Source of the DNA: Candidatus Omnitrophota bacterium
Lineage (GTDB): Bacteria > Omnitrophota > Gorgyraeia > Aquiviventales > Aquiviventaceae
NCBI GenBank assembly: GCA_016206585.1
Contig: JACQRE010000149.1
Coordinates: 1-5,741 of the forward strand
Length of the DNA: 5,741 bases
Direction of reading: 5' to 3'
A program made the position numbers and the translations under genes. Numbering within the stretch: position 1 is the first letter of the stretch; each line of letters starts with the position of its first letter. Positions 1 to 5,249 of the stretch are shown piece after piece. Below the pieces are notes generated by a model. That model made no database searches. It was not told the DNA's origin and was given only the letters and a program-made list of their open reading frames with translations.

Positions 1-195
1 CGCTCCGGCTGTGCCCCCCCGACGGATGCGCAGGAAGTCCTCGCCGCGCTCGATGGGGAGGTGGACTGTCTCTTGGATGGTGGGCCCACACGGCTGGGAC
101 GGGAATCGACCGTGGTCGAAATTGTCAGCGGTCGCGTCGAGATCCGCCGCGAAGGCGCGATCCCGCAGGACGATATCCTCAGGACCGTGCGATGA
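1..195 (+). CDS. tsaC: L-threonylcarbamoyladenylate synthase (TsaC/YrdC family), C-terminal part
   Basis: This is the 3' end of a gene that begins before the window; frame 1 is open from base 1 to a TGA at 193-195 (64 residues visible). The enzyme makes threonylcarbamoyl-AMP from threonine, bicarbonate and ATP for the t6A37 modification of ANN-decoding tRNAs in the cytoplasm. The visible part carries the YrdC-fold C-terminal signature: an SGxxPPTDAQEV segment, then LDGGPT, then GRESTVVE, then a strand ending in RREGAI. The protein stops about 10 residues after that last motif. It is therefore the short YrdC/TsaC form and lacks the extra Sua5 domain. The stop overlaps the next start as ATGA (192-195), so translation is probably coupled to the phosphatase. 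In Bacillus subtilis the orthologue ywlC lies in the same neighbourhood as ywlE, rpiB and glyA. Family assignment is firm; the N-terminal catalytic part is not visible. Confidence 0.9.
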   Translation, partial: RSGCAPPTDAQEVLAALDGEVDCLLDGGPTRLGRESTVVEIVSGRVEIRREGAIPQDDILRTVR

Positions 196-674
196 GCGTC
201 AAACAGATCTTGTTCGTGTGCACGGGCAATAGCTGCCGCAGCGTCATGGCGGAGGGATTGATGCGCCATGTCCTGCAGCGCGCCGGCATCGACACGGTCA
301 GCGTCGACTCCGCGGGCGTCTTCGCCGTCAGCGGGATGCAGCCCACGCGGGAGACGCAGCGGGTGCTGGGGGACGCGGGCATCGACTGCTCCGCGCACCG
401 GGCGCGGACACTCACGCCGGAGATGGCGCAGGACGCCGACCTCATCTTCGTGATGGAGCAGTTCCAGCTCGACGAGGTGCTGCGGCGCATCCCCAGCGCT
501 CGAGACAAGGTGCACCTCCTGAAAACGTACGGCCTCGCCACACCGGATGCGGAACCGAACCCCAACATCCCGGATCCCATCGGCAAGCCGCTGGAAGTGT
601 ATGAGGTGTGCTTCAGCGACATCCGCGAATCGGTGGAACGAGTCGCCCGTTCGTTAGGGGTACACACTGGATGA
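192..674 (+). CDS. Low-molecular-weight protein phosphatase, YwlE-like (protein-arginine or tyrosine phosphatase)
   Basis: A complete 160-residue cytoplasmic phosphatase, the usual size for the family. The P-loop CX5R-S is at residues 10-17 (C10, R16, S17) and the general-acid Asp is D128 in the loop NIPDPIGKP. Two details point to the YwlE arginine-phosphatase branch rather than classical LMW-PTP. The P-loop reads CTGNSCRS, with Ser at the position that is Thr11 in YwlE and usually Ile in tyrosine phosphatases. The acid loop is DPIG, closer to DPFG of YwlE than to DPYY. The Pro usual after CRS is replaced by Val18. No arginine kinase (McsB) is visible in the window, so the substrate is an inference; ArsC-type arsenate reductases share the fold but are less likely. 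The start is fixed by the 4-base ATGA overlap with tsaC. This order matches B. subtilis ywlC-ywlE-rpiB. Confidence 0.85.
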   Translation: MSVKQILFVCTGNSCRSVMAEGLMRHVLQRAGIDTVSVDSAGVFAVSGMQPTRETQRVLGDAGIDCSAHRARTLTPEMAQDADLIFVMEQFQLDEVLRRIPSARDKVHLLKTYGLATPDAEPNPNIPDPIGKPLEVYEVCFSDIRESVERVARSLGVHTG

Positions 675-692
675 CACCACACAATGATCCTT

Positions 693-789
693 CGTGTAAC
701 GTTTAACGTGGAACGCGTAACGGCCTGCCGGTAGGGTGCGATGACGCTTTCGCCTTCTACGTTAAACGTTTCACGTTAAACGTTCCGCG
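693..789. repeat. Inverted array of heptanucleotides, CGTNNAA / TTNNACG type
   Basis: The gap between the phosphatase and rpiB is filled by 7-nt units. The left arm has four contiguous units beginning at 693, 700, 707 and 714: CGTGTAA, CGTTTAA, CGTGGAA, CGCGTAA. The right arm has five units in the opposite orientation beginning at 755, 762, 769, 776 and 783: TTCTACG, TTAAACG, TTTCACG, TTAAACG, TTCCGCG. The arms stay in 7-nt register; unit 2 pairs perfectly with the fourth right-hand unit. The 34-base centre (721-754) contains small GC-rich hairpins such as CGGCCTGCCG at 721-730. The right arm ends 2 bases before the first possible rpiB ATG. I see no promoter, terminator T-run or coding sequence here. 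Function is unknown; an extragenic mobile or structural element like a REP or small MITE is the nearest analogy. Confidence 0.85.
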
Positions 790-791
790 AC

Positions 792-1307
792 ATGCGCAGA
801 GGGGCTCGTTCATCTCTGAAAGGAACTCTGGGGGTACGGAGGGTCGCTATTGGGGCGGATCATGGCGGCTTTGCGCTGAAGGCCAAGCTGGTCGCGTTCC
901 TGCGGGCCAGGGGGGTGGAGGTCGCGGATCTGGGCACCCACTCGCCGAAACCGTGCGATTACCCGACGGTCGGCTACAAGGTCGCCGCGGCCGTGGCCGA
1001 GGGCCGGTTTGACCGCGGGATCCTGCTGTGCAAATCCGGCATCGGCATCGCCATCGCCGCCAACAAGGTGCCGGGCGTGCGGGCGGGGGTGTGCGGCGAC
1101 CTCTTCGACGCCGAGCGCAGCCGGGCCCACAACGACGCGAACGTGCTGGTGCTGGGCGCGGAGAAGCTCCGCGTCGCCCAGGCGGCGCGGATCCTGGAGC
1201 GGTGGCTGGCGACCCCGTTTGAATCGGGCGGGCGCCACGAGCGTCGCGTGCGCCAGATCGCGGCGATTGAGCGCCAGGTGCGCCGCCGCAAGCCGACGCA
1301 GACCTGA
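792..1307 (+). CDS. rpiB: Ribose-5-phosphate isomerase B
   Basis: Interconverts ribose 5-phosphate and ribulose 5-phosphate in the cytoplasm (pentose phosphate pathway, LacAB/RpiB family). In numbering from ATG 792, the sequence shows GADHGGFALK (D23, H24), DYPTVG near 56-61, the catalytic Cys in GILLCKSGIGIAIAANK (C80), and AERSRAHNDANVLVLGA (H113, N114, N117). It ends with the family GGRHERRVRQIAAIE tail. CKSG replaces the CGTG common in E. coli-type enzymes, but the catalytic Cys is kept. The start is uncertain: ATG 792 gives 171 residues with a 16-residue N-terminal extension unlike the family, and no ribosome site precedes it. An AAAGGA at 819-824 lies 9 bases before codon GTA 834, where the normal family N-terminus would begin (about 157 residues). 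The only other near-start codon there, CTG 828, is only 3 bases from that site. It is followed by glyA after 20 bases, the order seen in many bacteria. Confidence 0.93.
   Translation: MRRGARSSLKGTLGVRRVAIGADHGGFALKAKLVAFLRARGVEVADLGTHSPKPCDYPTVGYKVAAAVAEGRFDRGILLCKSGIGIAIAANKVPGVRAGVCGDLFDAERSRAHNDANVLVLGAEKLRVAQAARILERWLATPFESGGRHERRVRQIAAIERQVRRRKPTQT
819..824 (+). promoter_or_regulatory. Probable rpiB ribosome binding site inside the longest ORF
   Basis: AAAGGA matches the site used by glyA downstream (AAAGGA at 1317-1322, 5 bases before its ATG). It lies inside the 5' extension of rpiB and 9 bases ahead of codon GTA 834, after which the conserved RpiB sequence begins. It argues that translation starts near 828-834 and not at ATG 792, but no standard start codon sits at the right distance. 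Confidence 0.45.
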
Positions 1308-1327
1308 CCGGCAGAGAAAGGACCGCG

Positions 1328-2617
1328 ATGCCACGATTGCGAGAGGTGGACCCGGACATCTACGAGGCGATCCAGCGTGAAGCCCAGCGGCAGCACGAAC
1401 ACCTGGAGCTGATCGCCTCCGAGAACTTCACGAGCCTGGCCGTCCTGGAGGCGCAGGGCTCGGTGATGACCAACAAGTACGCGGAAGGCTACCCCGGGGC
1501 GCGCTGGTACGGCGGCTGCGAGTTCGTCGACGTCGCGGAGCGGCTCGCCATCGAGCGGGTCAAGACGCTGTTCGGCGCGGAGCACGCCAACGTGCAGCCC
1601 CATTCGGGCACGCAGGCGAACATCGTCGTCTTCTACGCGATGCTCCAGCCGGGCGACACGATCCTCGCGATGGGCCTCGCGCACGGCGGCCACCTCTCGC
1701 ACGGCCATCCCAAGAACTTCTCCGGCCGGTTCTTCACGATCGTGCCCTACGGCGTCAACCAGCAGACGGAGGAGATCGACTACGACGCGCTGGCCGCGCT
1801 GGCCAAGGAGCACAGGCCGAAGCTCATCCTCGCCGGCTACTCGGCCTATCCGCGCGTGCTCGACTTCGCGCGCTTCCGCCAGATCGCCGACGCCGTGGGG
1901 GCCATCCTGCTCGTCGACATGGCGCACTTCGCGGGGCTCGTCGCGGCCGGCGTCTACCCGAACCCGGTGCCCCACGCGGAGTTCGTGACCTCCACGACCC
2001 ACAAGACGCTGCGGGGGCCCCGCGGCGGCTTCATCCTCTGCCGCAGCCAGTTCGCCAAGGCGATCGATTCGGCGCTGTTTCCAGGCAACCAGGGCGGGCC
2101 GCTCATGCACACCATCGCGGCGAAGGCGGTGTGCTTCAAGGAGGCGATGACGCCGCAGTTCCAGGCGTACCAGCGGCAGGTCGTGGTCAACGCCAGGGCG
2201 CTGGCGAAGGCGCTTTCTGCGCGCGGCTACCGCATCGTCTCCGGCGGCACCGACAACCACCTCCTGCTCGTGGACCTGACGCCGAAGGGGCTGACAGGGA
2301 AGGAGGCGCAGGAGACGCTGGAGCAGGCGAAGATCACCGTGAACAAAAACGCGATCCCCTTCGATTCGCTGCCGCCCGGCAAGGCCAGCGGGATCCGGCT
2401 AGGCACGCCGGCCCTCACCACGCGCGGCATGCAGGAGCGCGAGATGGAGGAGATCGCCGGCCTGATCGACGAAGCGCTGACGCACCGGCAGGAGCCGGCC
2501 GCCCTGCAGGCGGTCGCCCGGAAAGTCGCCGCGCTGGCGGAGCGGTTTCCGCTGTATCCCGAATTACGCGAGAAGACCAGCTCAGCCATCAGCCATCAGC
2601 GGTCAGCCCTCAGCTAA
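1328..2617 (+). CDS. glyA: Serine hydroxymethyltransferase
   Basis: A PLP enzyme that converts serine and tetrahydrofolate to glycine and 5,10-methylene-THF in the cytoplasm, the main one-carbon entry for purine and thymidylate synthesis. It has 429 residues, slightly longer than the roughly 415-420 typical. Seen in order: ELIASENF (30-34), NKYAEGYPGARWYGGCE (49-65), QPHSGTQAN, AHGGHLSHG, VDMAHFAGLVAAGVYPNPVPHAEFVTSTTHKTLRGPRGG with the PLP lysine K226, FPGNQGGPLMH, and GIRLGTPALTTRG near the C-terminus. AAAGGA at 1317-1322, 5 bases before the ATG, supports the start. The conserved protein ends near FPLYPEL; the remaining 15 or so residues (EKTSSAISHQRSALS) are low in conservation and most are read from the heptanucleotide repeat at 2582-2650, which also supplies the TAA. 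The gene follows rpiB by 20 bases and precedes nrdR by 45, so cotranscription is likely. Confidence 0.97.
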   Translation: MPRLREVDPDIYEAIQREAQRQHEHLELIASENFTSLAVLEAQGSVMTNKYAEGYPGARWYGGCEFVDVAERLAIERVKTLFGAEHANVQPHSGTQANIVVFYAMLQPGDTILAMGLAHGGHLSHGHPKNFSGRFFTIVPYGVNQQTEEIDYDALAALAKEHRPKLILAGYSAYPRVLDFARFRQIADAVGAILLVDMAHFAGLVAAGVYPNPVPHAEFVTSTTHKTLRGPRGGFILCRSQFAKAIDSALFPGNQGGPLMHTIAAKAVCFKEAMTPQFQAYQRQVVVNARALAKALSARGYRIVSGGTDNHLLLVDLTPKGLTGKEAQETLEQAKITVNKNAIPFDSLPPGKASGIRLGTPALTTRGMQEREMEEIAGLIDEALTHRQEPAALQAVARKVAALAERFPLYPELREKTSSAISHQRSALS

Positions 2618-2650
2618 TGCTGTAGCTGATAGCTGATTGCTGAAAGCTGA
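2582..2650. repeat. Inverted array of heptanucleotides, TCAGCNN / NNGCTGA type
   Basis: Five direct 7-nt units, TCAGC plus two variable bases, start at 2582, 2589, 2596, 2603 and 2610. After a short centre (about 2617-2622), four clear units in the opposite orientation have GCTGA at 2625, 2632, 2639 and 2646, with a partial GCTG at 2619-2622. Pairing the arms gives a ladder of 5-bp TCAGC:GCTGA blocks separated by 2-base mismatches, except for the innermost pair TCAGCT:AGCTGA, which is perfect across 6 bases. The left arm is inside the glyA reading frame and the right arm ends 12 bases before the nrdR ATG. There is no T-run after the hairpin, so it is not a standard terminator. The design matches the element at 693-789 although the unit sequence differs. 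Confidence 0.85.
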
Positions 2651-2662
2651 TCGCTCCAATCC

Positions 2663-3127
2663 ATGAAGTGTCCATTTTGCGGTCACGAAGAGGATAAGGT
2701 CGTCGACTCGCGGACGAGCTCCGACGGCGTCGCGATCCGGCGCCGGCGCGAGTGTCTGCGCTGCGGCAAGCGCTACACGACGTACGAGCACGTCGAGGAG
2801 CAGCCGCTCATGGTCATCAAGAAGGACGGGCGCCGCGAGCCGTTCGACCGCCACAAGCTCCTCGCGGGGCTCGTGAAAGCGTGCGAGAAGCGGCCGGTCA
2901 GCATGGACGACCTCGAGCGGCTGGTGGACGAGCTGGAGCGCGAGCTGTCCCAGCACTTCGAGCGGGAGGCGCCCTCCCGCGAGATCGGCGAGCGCGTCAT
3001 GCGGCGGCTGCACGCGCTGGATCCCGTGGCCTACGTGCGGTTCGCCTCGGTCTACCGCGAGTTCAAGGATGTCGAGCAGTTCATGCGGGAGCTCAAGGAC
3101 CTGCTCGCCGTCAAAGCGAAGTCGTGA
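2663..3127 (+). CDS. nrdR: Transcriptional repressor NrdR of ribonucleotide reductase genes
   Basis: A complete 154-residue NrdR, the normal length. The N-terminal zinc ribbon has C3-X2-C6 (MKCPFCGHEEDKVVDSR) and C31-X2-C34 (ECLRCGKRYTTYE), with the basic stretch IRRRRE (25-30) used for DNA contact. The ATP-cone follows from about residue 49 (VIKKDGRREPFDRHKLLAGLVKAC) to the conserved VAYVRFASVYREFKD near 123-137. In this family, ATP/dATP binding controls oligomer state and repression of nrd operons. I see no NrdR-box pair in the window, so its targets lie elsewhere. No clear Shine-Dalgarno precedes the ATG, because the region upstream is the end of the heptanucleotide repeat. The stop TGA (3125-3127) is the first codon of a TGACCCCGGAAA sequence that recurs at 3260-3271. 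The gene is probably the last of the rpiB-glyA-nrdR unit. Confidence 0.97.
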   Translation: MKCPFCGHEEDKVVDSRTSSDGVAIRRRRECLRCGKRYTTYEHVEEQPLMVIKKDGRREPFDRHKLLAGLVKACEKRPVSMDDLERLVDELERELSQHFEREAPSREIGERVMRRLHALDPVAYVRFASVYREFKDVEQFMRELKDLLAVKAKS

Positions 3128-3136
3128 CCCCGGAAA
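3125..3136 (+). repeat. Copy of TGACCCCGGAAA overlapping the nrdR stop
   Basis: TGACCCCGGAAA here is identical over 12 bases to 3260-3271, and its TGACCCCGG part is the inverse complement of CCGGGGTCA at 3232-3240. The first three bases are the nrdR stop codon. Two direct copies thus bracket the 3125-3271 interval that holds the riboswitch-like sequence. Confidence 0.65.
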
Positions 3137-3194
3137 TCGCGCCCCGCCTCTTGTCAGTCTCCCCGCCGATCAGGCAGACTTTAGCTGTGTCAGA

Positions 3195-3292
3195 CGAAAA
3201 GGCAAACTCACCGTGAGGTGAGGGCGCAAAACCGGGGTCAGACCACGCACGCAGGGGTCTGACCCCGGAAACGCTCAACCGGCGGGGTGAGG
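3195..3292 (+). promoter_or_regulatory. Candidate GEMM-I (cyclic di-GMP-I) riboswitch, 5' half clear, 3' half divergent or lost
   Basis: The 5' half reads AAAAGGCAAA (3197-3206), then a perfect 6-bp stem CTCACC/GGTGAG (3207-3212 and 3217-3222) closed by a GTGA tetraloop of the GNRA class, then GGCGCAAAACC (3223-3233). This matches the c-di-GMP-I pattern GGCAAACC - GNRA hairpin - GGGACGCAAAGCC. Comparing with my recollection of the Vibrio cholerae Vc2 aptamer, the ligand-contacting G20 would be G3201 and the stacking A47 would be A3228; the A43 position is G. The 3' half is not convincing: after ACC the RNA runs into the GGGGTCAGACC palindrome, and the GCGGGGTGAGG at 3282-3292 only loosely resembles the closing strand with the residue equivalent to C92. 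The element lies directly ahead of a response regulator gene. It is either a divergent aptamer or a decayed one interrupted by a repeat. Confidence 0.5.
3232..3268. repeat. Perfect 11-bp inverted repeat, CCGGGGTCAGA / TCTGACCCCGG
   Basis: CCGGGGTCAGA (3232-3242) and its exact complement TCTGACCCCGG (3258-3268) are separated by 15 bases. Each half is also nearly palindromic by itself: GGTCAGACC at 3236-3244 and GGGGTCTGACCCC at 3254-3266. There is no T-run on either strand, so I do not call it a terminator. It is most like an extragenic palindromic repeat and may be repeated across this genome. It replaces the region where the 3' half of the riboswitch would fold. Confidence 0.8.
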
Positions 3293-3300
3293 CGCGTTCG

Positions 3301-3660
3301 ATGCGGCGGATGCTGATCGTGGAGGATGAACGGGATATCGCCGACTGCCTGCAGCAGTTCTTTCAGGCGCACGGGTTCACCGTGGCCTCGGCGTTCAGCG
3401 GAGAGGAGGCGCTCACCCGCCTGGAGGAGGGGGAGGCCGAAGTGATCCTGCTCGACATCCTCCTCCCGGGGCTGTCCGGCATCGAAATCCTCAAACGCGC
3501 TAAGGCGCTCTACCCCCGTGCACGGGTCATCATGGTGACGGCGCTGGATCGCGATGAGCTGCGCGTCCAGGCGCACCGCTACGGGGCGTGCGGGTACATC
3601 ACCAAGCCCTTCGATTTCTCCAAAGAAACCTGGGCCGCGGTCTTCCACCCCTCAGTCTGA
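3301..3660 (+). CDS. Single-domain response regulator (CheY-like receiver)
   Basis: A 119-residue protein consisting only of a receiver domain. It shows the acidic pair E8-D9 in LIVEDE, the phospho-acceptor D52 in VILLDILLPGLSG, T80 in IMVTAL, Y99, and K102 in the cis-peptide motif TKPF. All residues needed for phosphorylation by a histidine kinase are present. No DNA-binding or enzymatic output domain follows, so it should act by protein contact or as a phosphorelay intermediate. The last helix is short (FSKETWAAVFHPSV), and a truncated longer regulator is possible. GAGG at 3289-3292, 8 bases before ATG 3301, supports the start; a second Met at residue 4 is possible. No kinase gene is in the window. 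The gene lies behind a c-di-GMP-riboswitch-like leader, and its stop is 2 bases from the stop of the convergent chaperone gene. The partner and role are unknown. Confidence 0.9.
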   Translation: MRRMLIVEDERDIADCLQQFFQAHGFTVASAFSGEEALTRLEEGEAEVILLDILLPGLSGIEILKRAKALYPRARVIMVTALDRDELRVQAHRYGACGYITKPFDFSKETWAAVFHPSV

Positions 3661-3662
3661 GA

Positions 3663-5249
3663 TCAGTTCAGGAAGCTCTGGAGCTTGGCGCGGGCGCGCA
3701 GGCCGGTGAGGAATTCCTGGAAGCGGGTGTCCTGTTTCGCGCGCAGCAGCTCCTGGCGGAAACTCTCGCGTTCCTCGCCGAATCGGGCCAGGTCCGCCGG
3801 AATGCGCTCCTCCGGGCGAAGGAGCACGAACCCGCCCGGCGTCTCGAGAACCTCCGTGAGCTGGCCGAGCGGTGTCGCGAACGCCTGCTCGTTCACCGCT
3901 GGCTGGTAGCCGATCGGGACGATCGACTGCGTGCGGGTGAACCGGGCCGGGATCGCCACGCGCTGTTCGATCTCGAGGACCTCTTCGAAGCGCAGCCCCT
4001 TCCCCTGCTGGTCCTTCAACCGGGTCACAAAGGCCCGGGCGGCGTCGCCGGCGAGCTGTGTGGCGCGCTCTTCGACGAGCCGGGCGCGCACCTGGTCCCG
4101 AACCTCCTCGAGCGGCGGCACCCGTGAGGGGATGCGCTCGGCGACCTGCGCGACGTACACGCCGATGTCCGTCTCGATCACCCCGCTGACGGCGCCCACT
4201 GGCAGGTCCTTCACTCCCTCAAGGATGGTGGGAGATGGCAGGTCCGGGAGGGCCGGCGCGCGATCGACGTCGACCGGGCCGGCCGACCGCCGCGCGAGGG
4301 CCCGGCTCCTGACGATGTCCTCAAAGGGTTTCTTTTCGTCGAGGTCGTCCTGGAGATCCAGGGCCAGCGTCTGCAGCTGCGTGCGCGCCAGCTCCGATAC
4401 GGCGCGTTCGCGCACCACGTCGCGCACCTCCTCGAACGGCTTCGGGCTGCTGTCCGCCTGCCGATCCAGCGCATCCTGGTGATCCGCATAGTAGGCCTGC
4501 AGTTGCTCCTCGGTGGGCTGGGTCTTGGAGCGCAGCTCCTCGAGCGACACGCCGGCGTAGTCGATCCGCACCTGCTCCGGATGCCGCATCTCCTCGGGCT
4601 TCGCCTCGTAGCGAACCCGCACCGCCTCATCGGTGACGGCCGCGGCCGCCTGGCCGGCGAACTCGGCCGGATCGAAGACCACCAGCGAGGCGCTGAGCGC
4701 TTCCCGCGCCTCACGGTAGGCCGCCTCGAGCTCATCATCCGGGACCGACGCGGCGGCCTTGACGCGGTCGACGAGCCGCTGGACGAGCAGGTCGTTGCGG
4801 ACCAGCTCCTCGAACCGCCTTGGGCTGGTCCCGGTGCCGCGCAGGATCAGCTCGTACCGGGCGCGCGCGAACTGGCCGTTCTCCTGGAACGCCGGAATCT
4901 GCTTGATGAACTCGATCAGATCCAGATCGCTCACGTGCAGCCGCTCGCGGCGCGCCTCCTCGAGCAGCATGAGCTTGTCCCACGCGGATTGGATGAGCAT
5001 GGGTTCGAGGAACTCCAGCGGAACGCCGGCCATTTGGGCTTCCCATTGCCGGCGCATCCCCTGCAGGATCTCATCAAACGTCTGCCGAGGGACGGGTTTG
5101 CCGAAGAGCGTCCCCACCGCGTCGCGATGACCCAGGCCGGAGATCCAGTTGGCGGAGAAGAAGAGGCCGAAGGGGATGACGAGCACGATGAAGATCAGGA
5201 AGCTGATCCGCCGGCGGACGGTTTCGGACTTGATGAGCTTCTTGAACAT
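3663..5249 (-). CDS. PpiD/SurA-like membrane-anchored periplasmic chaperone, parvulin domain not recognisable
   Basis: A 528-residue protein with a basic N-terminus (KK, K, RRR) and one hydrophobic segment at about 15-33, giving the N-in, periplasm-out topology of PpiD. Residues 45-190 are a SurA_N-like helical region beginning DAVGTLFGKPVPRQTFDEIL. Residues 213-235 (RYEAKPEEMRHPEQVRIDYAGVS) and 248-290 (EEQLQAYYADHQ to FEEVRDVVRERA) resemble the segments that flank the parvulin domain in PpiD. Residues 340-395 (GVKDLPVGAVSGVIETDIGVYVAQVAERIPSRVPPLEEV) resemble the second, parvulin-like half. The C-terminus (NEQAFATPLGQLTEVLETPGGFVLL) follows the PpiD end. The GGDLGWF-type parvulin signature is absent, so isomerase activity is doubtful; the role is probably chaperoning of exported proteins. 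It has no Cys. The start fits the membrane segment, but no Shine-Dalgarno precedes it. Divergent from hisG. Confidence 0.82.
   Translation of the reverse strand: MFKKLIKSETVRRRISFLIFIVLVIPFGLFFSANWISGLGHRDAVGTLFGKPVPRQTFDEILQGMRRQWEAQMAGVPLEFLEPMLIQSAWDKLMLLEEARRERLHVSDLDLIEFIKQIPAFQENGQFARARYELILRGTGTSPRRFEELVRNDLLVQRLVDRVKAAASVPDDELEAAYREAREALSASLVVFDPAEFAGQAAAAVTDEAVRVRYEAKPEEMRHPEQVRIDYAGVSLEELRSKTQPTEEQLQAYYADHQDALDRQADSSPKPFEEVRDVVRERAVSELARTQLQTLALDLQDDLDEKKPFEDIVRSRALARRSAGPVDVDRAPALPDLPSPTILEGVKDLPVGAVSGVIETDIGVYVAQVAERIPSRVPPLEEVRDQVRARLVEERATQLAGDAARAFVTRLKDQQGKGLRFEEVLEIEQRVAIPARFTRTQSIVPIGYQPAVNEQAFATPLGQLTEVLETPGGFVLLRPEERIPADLARFGEERESFRQELLRAKQDTRFQEFLTGLRARAKLQSFLN

Noticed and set aside
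693..789. CRISPR-like array
   Set aside because: Units are 7 bases, contiguous, without spacers and inverted in the second half; there are no cas genes.
974..2260. 428-residue open frame on the minus strand, antisense to rpiB and glyA
   Set aside because: It is rich in Arg, Val, His, Asp and Leu as expected for the reverse complement of GC-rich codons, has no recognisable motif, and lies fully over two firmly identified genes.
3156..3183. Hairpin AGTCT...GCC-GATCA-GGC-AGACT followed by TTTA after nrdR
   Set aside because: The stem is interrupted by a 4-base CCCC bulge and is followed by only three or four T/A bases, too weak to call an intrinsic terminator.
3232..3268. 11-bp perfect hairpin as a transcription terminator
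   Set aside because: The 15-base loop and absence of a T-run on either strand do not fit; it is better described as an extragenic palindromic repeat.
3168..3319. 7-base complement CGATCAG (3167-3173) with CTGATCG (3313-3319) as a long-range riboswitch P1 or start-codon lock
   Set aside because: The second strand is within conserved receiver codons, and a 7-base match at this distance is expected by chance.
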